DNA of 64,000 nucleotides from Onchocerca volvulus (Eukaryota > Nematoda > Chromadorea > Rhabditida > Onchocercidae). Position numbers and translations under genes: made by a program. The notes beneath the pieces were generated by a model, which saw only the letters and a program-made list of their open reading frames with translations, was not told the DNA's origin and ran no database searches. This document shows, in pieces, positions 52,673 to 64,000 of this stretch (the stretch's first letter is position 1; the number at the start of each line of letters is the position of its first letter). The stretch spans positions 3,810,713-3,874,712 of the forward strand of contig HG738139.1 of assembly GCA_000499405.2 (NCBI GenBank), in the 5' to 3' direction.

Positions 52673-53516
52673 CATGGAGTTGCTCTCTTTATATGCCTGT
52701 GTTCTGAGTCTTCTCTCAATATTTATCAAATTATAATTTAATTGAATTTAAAATAGAAATTCTAATTTAAATTAATTTAATTTAAGTAGGCGAAATAAGA
52801 TACGGAAAAATCCAGATATTTGTAAAATATGTAGGTTTTAAACAAAAAAAAAAAAAAAAAAAAAACTGAAATATTTCTTATTTGAATAATAAAAATTGGA
52901 TGAATTAATTTTAGTTTTCAAAAAACTACCGAAAGCATAGATAAATTATATCAAAATTACTTAAAAATTAATTATGAAAACTTAATTTGAAAACATTGTA
53001 TTATTTATTATGAATAAATGTTTTTGGATATTCGATATAATTTTAAAGAAATACCAAATACTATTTTTTGCTAATTTATCATATTCAAATTGAAACTAAA
53101 CAATTCCAGTAAATTAGAAAATGAAATAATTATTAGAGAATTGACTAGTACATGAATATTACAAAAAAAAAAATTTCCATATAATTATAAATATGATTAA
53201 GTATCAATATAGCTAATTTGACTGAATTGATATGTTCATACGATCTCTCAGATGGATATGCAAAAATTGATAATTTGGAAATTGTGTAATTAATTATCCG
53301 CAATCGAGTCGTTTTCAAAATTTCAAGATCATTATTAACTCGATCAATAACATTGATCGGAAAATCAATTATAAAAATACTTCATTAAATCAAATCGAAT
53401 TTTATTTTTAAATCCAAATACTTATTTAATAATTGATTCAAAAATGAGAAAAAAAAATGCAAGCGAAAAGAAAATCATAGAGTACATTTAATGAATGAAT
53501 ACATTAATAGATGAAT

Positions 53517-54690
53517 GAGTGATAATTTTTACTGATAGCAGAAATTGAATTGATTATCACCAATAAAAATGATGATGATAATAATAATATTTGATAACTG
53601 ATAGTAAAAGTAGTGCATGCATTCATTATGCTCCAGCTTATCTGTCAATTATTTCATTTTTTATCACTTAAAAATTAATATTTGATAATTTGATGCATGT
53701 AAATATTACTTATCAGTTCTTCAATTATATGATAAGAATCATATAATGTTTTATTTTGAATGATCGAAGAAATTATCTTTGAAATCCATGTTTGAATTAT
53801 TATCTCTAGAAGTATATAGCACAGATTGTTATCATTATCATTTTTATATTTTTATTATTTCTATTGTTATCACTATTATAATATTATCACACTACTAATA
53901 TTTAAATTTCAATTTGGATTATAAATATAAATGGCTTAAAAAATGATGTTTTATTTGAATTGATGTAATATAATCGAAATCATAGTTAATAATAGCTAAT
54001 CCTTATTTTCGTACCAAGTTATGTTTATTAATATTTTCACCAAAGTGATAATCGTCAAATTTGAGAAGTCAGATATATTAGTTATAAAATAGAAATATAA
54101 AAAAAAATTTTGATTTCAAAGAATCAAAAAATTAAAATATTATTTTTTTAATCTATTCTTAAGACGGAATTATTTGCATACATTTTTTCCACCATTTTAT
54201 TTCAATTATTTTATTTTATTTATTTAAATTTATATATTCAGTAAACTTTGCTTATTCTATATTTATCCAATTTGTTTATTTAAATTCCTTCAAAACTTGT
54301 TTACCAACATTTTACTCAATTTACTAATTTAAAACTTCGCATTGTAATCGAAAATTTATCTTTTTATTTATTTCAAAAATATTTCATTTTTTTGCTTTTT
54401 TTTTGCAGTTTGTATGAAATATTTGCTTGTGCATTTGTATGTGAACATATCAACTATGCTTATCACTGTTTACTATGCCGAAATGTTAATCGTCATATCA
54501 ATTAAGCAAAGAGAAGCTGATAAATAACAAATATTATGACATGGAGATAATGATAAGCTGATAATTAGTGATATTTAGACATCGAAAGATGGTGAAAATG
54601 ATGAAAGTAGTTTGCAGTAATTAATTAGATAGCATGAACTGTATGATAATTTCTGATCATACGATTACGATTCATGTTATCATTGTCATT
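53517..54690. promoter_or_regulatory. Cluster of TGATAA/TTATCA (GATA-type) motifs
   Basis: By hand count about 19 copies of TGATAA or its complement occur in 1.17 kb, against roughly two expected from base composition. TGATAA is the core site of nematode endodermal GATA factors. The region lies in the gene desert, so any enhancer role is inference; simple TGA/TAA repeats may contribute. Confidence 0.4.
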
Positions 54691-54894
54691 TGTGAAATAA
54701 GTTAATCTGATGTGAAAATATTTCATCTTGACGCTTTTCCAAGTCGAAGTGGATCCTGCTGTTCCATGTGTTTTCGTTCCTGTAATATCATCATTAATTA
54801 AATATTTTAATTAGAACTTAAAATTTTGACTTAATTTAATATTTTAATAATCATTTTTGTTTCGAAAATTTTTTCATTCCTTGGAACGATAAAC

Positions 54895-54931
54895 GAGAAG
54901 AAGAAGAAGATGATGATGATGATGATGATGA
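54895..54931. repeat. GAA / GAT trinucleotide repeat
   Basis: (AAG)n joined to (ATG)n over about 37 bases. Confidence 0.85.
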
Positions 54932-56186
54932 CGAAATAGTCAAAGAAAAAATAATGAAAGATAAAATATTTTTAACGAAAATTGGAAAAATATTTCGAAG
55001 GAAATTTGTAGATTCAAATGATGGTTCATTTTTTCACTTAAAAATTTTTTTTATGATTAAGTGTTATTCGATTATTTCAAATTAGATTTAATTATTATAC
55101 CACCACTTATTTATTTAAATAATCTTAACTGTCATCTGTGGTTATGATCATTCTTCTGTTTCGTCCTTCCTTTTTTTTTTAATTTTTAATTTCTTTTTAT
55201 TTTTGTCACCATAATTGTAATGCAAATTCAGTATGATTTCGAAAAGATTGAAAACAATAATTCCTACAAAAGTTATAGTTGAGAAATGATTGTGCGATAA
55301 TTGTTGATTCATTTTTGTGACAAATTTCAAACCATCGTTAATACGTTTCATTTCTTCTCTTTTTTTTTTCTTTTTGAATTTCTCAGCAAAAGTTTTTCTC
55401 ATTTCGTAAGAGTTAATGTATTAGAATATTCGATCATAATATATTCAATTCCAATGATTAACATCAAATTATAGCATTTTTCATTGATAGAATCTTATAG
55501 CTAAAGAGTTGAAAACGGTGAAAAATTTTTGGATGAAAAATTTAAAAATCATAAAATCAAAATGTTTCCAATTTTTCTTCATTTCGCTAAATTTTTTTTT
55601 TTTTTTCTCAAATTGGATCAAAAATGTTAATTAGTTTGCGGCAGTTTATTAGCCTTTTAAAAGTTGAAAATTAACTGTGGAAAAAACCCATAAAATTCGT
55701 TCGGTAAAAATGACTTTGAAAATTGGTTGTTAAATGGGATGGATAAAAGGTTACCCTACTAATGGTCGTTCTAAAAAGTACAATTCAAAATTGTGTATTT
55801 GGCAAAAATTCCTTTTTTTTTTTTTTTTCTTAAAAAAGAAATTACTTATCTGATGGAAATCAATTATTTAACAAAATAAATTTAAGGAAATTTAATTTAT
55901 CGAAAATCAATCAATTACCAAAGGTAAAAAATTTATTCGGTAATTTTTGGTAGGATAATAAATTTAGTTTTTAATTTTCGATTTTTCAAGAATTTTATAA
56001 GATTTATTGATTAGTTTTAATGATCAAATGAATTACTGAAGTCTGCCAATAGTAACTTTTGTTGAATTAAGTAAAAATTAAATAAAGAATTTGACATTTT
56101 TCCATTTATTGAGAAATATTAAAATTTTTATTTAATTCCCATTTTATTCAGCAAAGTATTATGATAGATTTCAACAGAACTTATCG

Positions 56187-56220
56187 TTAACTGATAAAGT
56201 ACTAATTATTTATCAGTTAA
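56187..56220. repeat. Perfect 12-bp inverted repeat with TGATAA arms
   Basis: TTAACTGATAAA (56187-56198) and TTTATCAGTTAA (56209-56220) are exact reverse complements with a 10-base spacer, so each arm has a GATA-type site. Confidence 0.8.
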
Positions 56221-58866
56221 TTGAAGTGAAGTGTTTATATGGAGATAAGATTGATATTTATCTGCATTTATCGTATGAATTTATCAAAATCTTAATTGAT
56301 AAATAATTGCATAGCTTGCAAAATTGGGAAAGTTTATCGAATCAGAAAACTTTTTGTTTTTTTTTGTTTTTTTCTGTAAATAATAGAAGTAAAGGAAAAG
56401 TATGACCTAAATTCATTCGCTGACTACTACAAAATTTATCAATTTCCGCATATTCATACAAGTATGAACCAATCAATCTTTGGAGATGGCATTTAGATGA
56501 TAGCGGCTACTTCATTGATAATCAAAACTGATAATAAATCTGATAAATTTGTGCTTTGATTATTTACTAAATTATAAAAGATATTTCTAATTTTTTTATT
56601 TTCAAATTAAAAAAAAATTTTTTTAACTTCAGTATCTTTTTGTTGAAATTGAATATCATTAATATAACATACTCATTAATTAAAGATAAGGTATGAATAA
56701 ATTAAAACGCTTTCTTAAAAAAAAAAAAGTCGTAACAATAATTTTAATAATTAAATTTAACAAACAAATTTTTTTCAATATTGTTAAGTTGAATTTGAAA
56801 TAATAAAGCGAAAAATGAAGTTTCTTGAATTATTATATATACATATATAAATATATACATGAATGTTTTAAAAATTAAATTTTAAAAGTTTTTGAATTTC
56901 GGAAGTTTAGTTTTTCTTCCGTTCTTTCTTTTTAACAATACCGTATTCAATAAACTGGGCACATAGAAAAAAAAGAAAATTGAATCAATTCTAAAAATGA
57001 TGGAGAAAAAAAAAAAAAAAAAAAAGGAGAAATTACTGTCCAACTGTTACACATTTGTCGGGTTTATTCAAAGGAACCAATCAGAAATGTGATAGGTTGA
57101 TGATAGGCTATCAAATGATTGATTATTACTGTTGATAATAGAATTTCTTTTATCATCGTATTATTTTTTGTTTAATTTTCGTGAAAAAAAAAAATTGTTG
57201 TCAAATTTTCACGTGAATCACTGATCGATTTTTTTTTTTTGTTTTTGTTTCTTAATGCAATATTATCAACAATAAATATTATCATCAAATAATCGATGAA
57301 GTAATAATTGAAAATTGAAATCGAAGTAATCAATAATGTATGATAGAATATAACTGAAAATTTTTCTGATTAAAAATTGACGAATTTTAATTTTTAAATA
57401 TAATTTTATAAAATATTTGATACATATAATATAATTACCAAATATTTGAAATTAATTTAATCACTCGATCTGATTTATGCAATTAATCAAGTAATACAAG
57501 GATTATATGGATTAAAAAAAGAAAATTTGATATCATTTTGAGTATTAATTTATCATGTTACATGTACAGTATACAACGACAAAAATATTTTAGAATATTT
57601 TATCCATTAATTACTTATTTGTTGAGTTAAAAGAATTATATCAAGAATTTGTATATTTGAAATATATTAAAATTGTAATTCATGAAATTTAATTGAAAGA
57701 TCAGATTCATAAATTTTGAAGTAAAAAATTTTCGGATATATTCTACCATGTATTATTGATTATTTGGGTATGAATTTTCAATTATTACTTCATAGATTAT
57801 TTGATGATAATGCTTATTGAGCGAATATAATACTTTACTATCATCAGCGATCGATTTATAAATGTCTCGTTTTATGAACACTATTAAAATACTATTTTCT
57901 AAAGCTCAGATCAAACTCCAACTACGTACTAATAAATTATTGTTATATCGTTTTTTGATTTGAAAAATAATTAATTGTCCAATTAAAGTATAGAATTGAA
58001 TTGAAAGATGTTCGAAAGAATGAAATTTTGATTTTTTTGTTAGAAATTGAAATTTCATATTTATCTTCAAGCAACTCATTCCCAATGAATGCATAAAAAC
58101 GAATAAATAACGAAATGAAGATTTACAGTTATGATGATCAGATCTTGATATAATTTACAGTTCATTTTATTTTTGTAAAAATATATAGTGAACATTTCTA
58201 ATGTCAGAAGATATTTATTTTATTATCAGAATAAATTGATAACAATAGTTGTAATATGGTATATATCAATGTTCAATATTCATATTTATACAATTTATCA
58301 TTTTAGTCAAAGGCACAACATTGCTTATATTTTTATTTGTATAACATTAAAACGAAATTATTCGGTCTGTAGATTAATTTCTATTATCTTTCTTTCCCGA
58401 CAGGTGATTATATTGATCGAAAAAAAAACCCAAAAAAGCAAAATTTTGAAAAATTTTCTGAATGTATTGCAATGATATTAGCTAGCATTGTCATCTAAAA
58501 ACTTGCAGACAATTAAAACGAGAAAATGAACAATTAATGCAACTTTCGATCAAATCAAAGTATATTCAGCAGTTTATCGGATTACTATATTAGTTTATTA
58601 TAATATTTAATAGATCTTTAAAGCAATCAAGACTTGAACTCTGTATTAATCCTTTTGCCGAAAAAAAAAAAAAAAATCATTAATATAAATCCTACAACTT
58701 AGTACAACAACGAAATCAATTTCGCAGTGATGTTACCTATGAATCATTTCAGATATGTGTTTTGAAAACAAAAGTACAATGAATCAAAAAACGTCAAATG
58801 CACATTTAAAATGTTTCTACCCGTGGTATGATGATCATTTCTTTTTTAAAAAATTTTAAAAGAAGT

Positions 58867-58872
58867 TTTATT
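58867..58872 (-). terminator. Candidate polyadenylation signal, JADE gene
   Basis: AATAAA on the minus strand, about 290 bases past the stop codon; weak support. Confidence 0.25.
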
Positions 58873-59164
58873 CAAATTCAAAAATTCTAAGTTAAAGCAG
58901 AGAAGTATTTTACACATAAAAATGAATAATTGTTCATTCTTAATCTTCTAAAATCACAAAAAAGTTTTGTAAAAAATATTTTTCACCTCACTTTTCATAT
59001 CAATACCTAAGAATATATTCTTTTCTATATGTTTACATCACAGGAAATGTCAAATCGCAATAAAATGAAGACATTTACAAGTCAGCACTAACTTCGACTA
59101 ACCAAAATTCTCAAATTCACAAAATAAAGACCTAAAAAAGTAATGAATAAGAATTTCATTAAAA

Positions 59165-62100
59165 TTATGCCCGTAATGAACTATAATGACCCGAGATAAA
59201 CGATTCTTGGGAATTCTTGATAAATTTGTCTGCTGCAAAAAGAACTTTCTGCATAGCATATTTTCGCAAATGATGCGATAATCCATTTTTTTCACGAATG
59301 CGATTGTCTACTGATAATTGCTTCCTAGGAGGAGATGGCGATCTTGGCGATGAATAAGACTTTGATGGTGATAAAACAAGAAAATTTTCTGATGAATCAG
59401 CATCATTTGCATTTGATGATGTCTGTTGCATTGAGCTCATTGCATGAATAAATCGTTTTAAGACTCTCTTGCTGTAAGGAACATTCTTTTCAGTCAACAT
59501 CTGATAAACACATTTATAAGTATCAATCCAATATTGCAATGCACATAATTTGGTCTTCTCTCGTTTTTCTACCATATAACACAAATTCCGCGCCTGTAAT
59601 AAAACAGTATCAATAACATTAATCTTCTACATCAACTACTGCTTGATATATGATCGATTTGACTATACGGACAAAGGCATAAAATGTACATGGTAGTATA
59701 CCATGTGTTGTAGTATGACCAAAACACGATAATTACTCGCAAATGAGTGAAATCAGTAAGGTTATGTGTGTACATAAGAAGTAATTGATTAATGACCACT
59801 GATAAATTCTACAAGTCATGCTATCCCATGCTAAGATGTTTACTACGAAAACAAGCATCGAAAATATAGGTGGAATCATGGGTTTATCAAAAGGATTAGA
59901 AAGATTTTAACAAAAAAGTTCAGAAGTTTGATAAAAAATTGACTTTTTCCAGATTTTGTCGTATCATTGTTTCATTCCGTTGACTACCAGAAAGCACACA
60001 AATGGGAGACGATCGTAGACGAAGAGCTATTTGTCGCTCAATCTCCGATTTATCACTCAACAGTGCCTTGTATCCATTATCAATACGACGCAACTTCCAG
60101 TATTCATAAATGTCCGAAACCACGTCCTCACTAAGCGATAGTATACCCGCGATATCTTCCACAGTTACGTACAAGAAAAATATGCGTTCCATTTCTTCTA
60201 ACTAAAAATTTACAATCATACCGAAATCTGAATTAAGTGAAAAAGTTACATCTAATATAAAACATAATAAAAAATAACTGGATTAAATCCTTAGAAAAAA
60301 ATACCTTTAGTGTAGTTGCGCACAAGACATCCAGATTGCAAAACCTAAGCTTAGAATGAAACATTTTCTCCAGTGAATGTTCTCTGCAGAGGCTAACCAT
60401 GCGAACATTATCATCATCATTATTATTGTCGACATCGTTATCATTATCGCTATCACGCTCTATACGCATTATCTGATATCACGAAAAAAATTTTTTTTTT
60501 TCAAAAAATTTAAACAAAATTCAATATTTCAAAAATTTAACAGCAGATTGTTCATTTTGCCTGTGCATGTTACTAAATAGCAGTGCCTTTCTAACAAGAC
60601 ACTAAGATTAAAAAATATAATGAATCTTTCTCCTTCAATTCTTTCAAAGAGGACTGTTGTATGAACTACTCTGAAATCAAGCATCTACATAAACTACACT
60701 GTAGAGCTATGTATGATTAACGGTTCTACTCCTAAAATTTCTAAAATCTAATTATTCTTCAACGCGAAAGTGTTTCACGAATTCCTTTACAGGCATATCT
60801 ATTCTAGTAAACTTGCATGTATATTTACAATTCTTTGTGTTTGATAGTTCCTATTCAAATCTACAACTTACTCACCTGTCCACTGCGAAGTGCACAACAC
60901 ACATGGAAAGCAGTTGTACATGTTTCTACTGAACACTGAATACAAGCTCCTAGCTTCGTACCACATACAGAACATCTAAATTGTGCAGAAATAAACAGCA
61001 AATGGTTAAATTATATAATCTACTTTAGAAAAGTATGAAAATACAAGGGAAGCATTTATACTTAATAAGCAACATATCAATGCTAAAAATTAATGTAACC
61101 AAATTGTGATAAGAACAACTCATAACGACTTAAGTCTATAAAAAATTTTTCTATTTTGAAAACAAAAATGATTATACCTAAGCATCCATCGTCCATAAGG
61201 TATATCACTAATATTCGCAATCGGTTCACGATGAACAACGTCCTCAAAACGTACTTCATATATCCAAAGAGCGCAAACAACATGTGCCCAAGTATTACCA
61301 TCTTTTGTGCATTTCATTGCACCACCGGTAAGTGGACATAGCACGCATTTAGGAATAGTCTTAAGAATTTTAATAAATTTAGATATTTCAAGAACTTGAA
61401 AAAATATGGAATAATACAATCAAAAAATTGTCCATCAGTGTAACTATGACAGTAGCGTTCATAGATATCTCTCACGCGTAAGTTTATCTTCATCTGGAAT
61501 TTCTAAGTAACATCCGTTTAAATTATAAAAAACTTTACATTGCAGTCAAGAACTATGCACTTCTGACAAAGCCATTCATCTGACGGCACAGAATCGAGTC
61601 CGTAACAAGACTGATGCACACTTACATTGCAACCATCACAGAATATAATTTTATCATCTTCTTCATAATCCGGCTGAAAATTTTTTTTTAAAAAATCGTT
61701 GCTTTTCCTAACAGGCGTTTACTCCAAATATTTTGAATGAGGAAAAAAATAAGATCTCTTTGCTCTTTAATGGGGCTGCACTGAAATATCAATATTATAT
61801 GGATGATTTAAACAACAAAATAATTAATGTCCATGTCACCGATCTTCTTCTGTAAGGCAAACATATAGAAAATAAAGAAATCATCTGAACAAGATTCAAG
61901 GTTGTAGTTCTAAACCAATTCATTAAATTATTCGTAAAATTAAATGCTAAACTTAAGAAGCAGACAAACCTGACGACATATATCACAGCAAACATTTTCA
62001 TCAAATTCTGCATCTGCTGAGGCTATAGAAGTAATAGATGATAAGAGATCACTATGCATTGCCTGAAATATTTAGATATATGATAGAAATTCATTTGATA

Positions 62101-63894
62101 TTCAATTAACATGACTTAAGAAATTATGCAATCGGAAAATCTCAAAATCACTGTCTGAGAGCCAAAAAACTCTTGACTTCGAACCAGTGCAAACAATGCA
62201 ATAAAAAGTACCTGATAGCAAGAAATTTCCAATTTATCTATAACTTCACCGAAAGTCTTCTCGCTGATTGGTGGCAATCCACCACTGATGCGTTTTTCAT
62301 TTAATTTGCACAGAAATATACAATCAAGTTGATCTGTTTGATAATTACGCAATTTCGGCATAATTATATGCTTGTGTTTATTACCAATATACCGACGATC
62401 ATGAACTGAGATCAGTGAAGCATTCCTTCACAGAATTAAAAAATCATAAAAGAACATCAAATTGAGAATTAAAATAATAAAAATTATTAGAGAGTCAAAA
62501 AATATGTAAGGTAATCACCTTTTCGAAGAAACTTGTGACTGCGTCCGTGAAATGTCAAATGAAGAGCATGGAGAGTGATCAACAATAAAATCCGGCAAAT
62601 TTTTAGACAGTGGAACCTAAATTATACCGAATTCATAATAATAATTCCAGAAAACTTTGCATCAAATGGCAAGAAATCTTAAAATAAAAAAATAAAAATA
62701 AAATTACCTGCACACCACGATTCCATTCCTCTTTCCAATGATCACTCATTGATACAAATGCCGTTTCATCGTCTGATGATGTATCGCTATATTCTTCTTG
62801 TTTCATTTTCTGTATTAAATCTGTCCTATATAGCTCTGGTGCATTTCCGCCTAAAAGATAGTAATTAATGTATACAAAAATGAAATGAAATAATAAAATG
62901 AGAAAAGTGTGGTGCTAAAAATTAGCAGTTAGAAGTCGAATTTCCAAACAAAAAATATTCCGTTTTTTCTATTCGCTCACCTTCAGCAACAATATAAAAT
63001 TTTCGCTTTGATTTCAAATACTGCTCATCATCTGAATCTTCCCTGTCTTCTGCAAAATCTGAAAAGCAATATGTGTTAAAGAATATATGTACAAATATAT
63101 AAGAAATGGCTAATCTCCAAAAAATCCAAAAATCTTCAAATATAATTTAACAATACATGAAACCGAATTAAATGAAAACTATTAAATGAGAAACATTAAA
63201 AATGTAGGAATTTATCTGAGACCAGATTTTTTAAAGAATTGAATTTGAAAAAAATAAAAACCCGAAACAACCATTAAGTAACAGATTTGTAAATTATGGA
63301 CAACCTGTAGAAAAACAGTAATCTTCAGGAAAATTGTCCAGATCTCCAGTAACTTCATTTCGATAGACATACAATGAACGCTGTGGAATATCTGCTTTGT
63401 TTGCTTCTTAAAATTGATAAACATTATATTAGAAATACAAAACGAATTAAGTACGGGCAGAAGTAAAATGCTATTGTTTCCACGAAGCACCACGTTTCAC
63501 TCATACATTAAGGAAAATTTTTTTACGGTTACAATAAAATCGAAATTATGTAATATTCAACAAGCGTCCCAGAAGAAAAAAAGATTCTAAATAAAATGCA
63601 AAAACTTAGAAGAAGGCGTCAGTTTATATATTTTTTGGATATTTTATTAAAACCTTTGCTAAACTTTTATAAAAGATTAAAAGAACCTTATTCCAAATAG
63701 ATCCGAAAAAAAATTTCAACCAGACTTAAAAAAGAAAATTATAACTATACTTTTATGAATGAGTATAATGTAAGCAAACCTTTTTTGATAGTCGGTACTT
63801 CCTCTTCACTGGGACTAAACTGATTGTCATTCAAAGATGATGTCGTACATCGTTTACGTAAACGGCCACGTATCTTAACAGCTCCATTTCTCAT
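59165..63894 (-). CDS. jade: JADE-family PHD finger protein (HBO1 complex scaffold)
   Basis: JADE proteins tether the HBO1 histone acetyltransferase to chromatin through a PHD plus extended PHD module. Exons in transcript order: 63780-63894, 63305-63406, 62981-63058, 62708-62850, 62519-62616, 62212-62425, 61970-62062, 61539-61673, 61178-61359, 60876-60975, 60305-60472, 59944-60201, 59165-59593; 704 residues. Diagnostic: [12 protein letters not shown] and [17 protein letters not shown] (EPL1-like region, as in JADE1), then the PHD ([26 protein letters not shown]), the extended PHD ([48 protein letters not shown]) and [13 protein letters not shown]. The last exon starts [12 protein letters not shown]. 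This resembles JADE, not BRPF, which has a bromodomain and PWWP. An Asp/Asn-rich insert sits inside the extended PHD. The ATG is the first in-frame methionine after a possible acceptor at 63913; the true start could lie further upstream, outside the window. Confidence 0.9.
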
Positions 63895-64000
63895 AGCCAC
63901 TTCTAAATAATACTGCTCACGATAATTTTGCAAAATGAAATAGAACAAAAAATAATACACAAAAAATGTAAAGTGAAATCAATTTATTAATTTTCCGATA
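63895..64000. other. Upstream edge of JADE gene
   Basis: The frame stays open past the chosen ATG for about 60 bases. GTGAGCAG on the minus strand (ending at 63913) could be a trans- or cis-splice acceptor. No separate gene is visible. Confidence 0.4.

Larger units (their letters stand above)
46829..59164. other. 12.3-kb convergent gene desert
   Basis: Lies between the 3' ends of the TAO kinase and JADE genes. I found no spliced gene or RNA gene. It contains simple repeats (CT, AG, TTCTA-like, GAA/GAT, TTG), a 157-base direct repeat at 52.4-52.7 kb, A/T homopolymers, and dense TGATAA motifs at 53.5-54.7 and 56.1-57.3 kb. Open frames of 60-95 codons (for example 58188-58475 +) have low-complexity AT-rich composition and no motif. 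A patch at 47500-47720 is less AT-rich and open on both strands, without a recognisable product. Confidence 0.6.

Noticed and set aside
58188..58475. 95-codon hydrophobic ORF in the gene desert
   Set aside because: Ile/Tyr/Phe-rich, typical of AT-rich non-coding DNA; no neighbouring splice structure or motif.
59688..59706. 8-bp palindrome ACATGGTA-GTA-TACCATGT in a JADE intron
   Set aside because: Too short to mean much; no other feature around it.

Overview
The window is nuclear DNA of a nematode. It is strongly AT-rich, with seven intron-rich protein genes, introns of about 50 to 900 bases that mostly end in TTTCAG or TTTTAG, long homopolymer A and T runs, and possible spliced-leader acceptors just upstream of several start codons. 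The product set has clear orthologues in Caenorhabditis. The long introns and low GC resemble filarial (onchocercid) worms; that placement is inferred from style, not proven. From memory, several of the orthologues (frl-1, set-16, rpt-6, kin-18) lie on C. elegans chromosome III, so the block may be a conserved piece of that chromosome. Coordinates below come from joining exons by hand: each boundary was checked for splice site, phase and protein continuity.

Layout. 342-6006 (+): 3' part of an FMNL/FRL-type formin whose 5' end lies outside the window. 6007-10566: intergenic. 10627-16087 (+): a nematode-type protein tyrosine phosphatase with a long basic and glutamine-rich tail. 17309-19495 (-): Gemin2, the SMN-complex partner. 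20797-35394 (-): a compact, 41-exon KMT2C/KMT2D-type histone H3K4 methyltransferase (set-16 type) with PHD cluster, HMG box, extended PHD, FYRN, FYRC, SET and post-SET. 35915-38736 (-): proteasome ATPase Rpt6. A 0.7-kb divergent promoter region separates it from 39451-46828 (+): TAO kinase (kin-18 type). 46829-59164: a 12-kb convergent gene desert full of simple repeats. 59165-63894 (-): a JADE-family PHD protein of the HBO1 acetyltransferase complex.

There is no single pathway, but two genes act on chromatin (the COMPASS-like methyltransferase and JADE) and two on the cytoskeleton or signalling (formin and TAO kinase). Rpt6 and the methyltransferase lie head to tail 520 bases apart and may be one operon.

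The most interesting observations are: a 97-codon secreted-peptide-like ORF nested in the last intron of the TAO kinase gene; two firm GC-AG introns, one splitting the formin autoregulatory region and one directly after the phosphatase catalytic exon; a MITE-like inverted-repeat element; a dense cluster of TGATAA (GATA-factor) motifs in the gene desert; and a 157-base direct repeat in which a short peptide motif recurs in one open frame.
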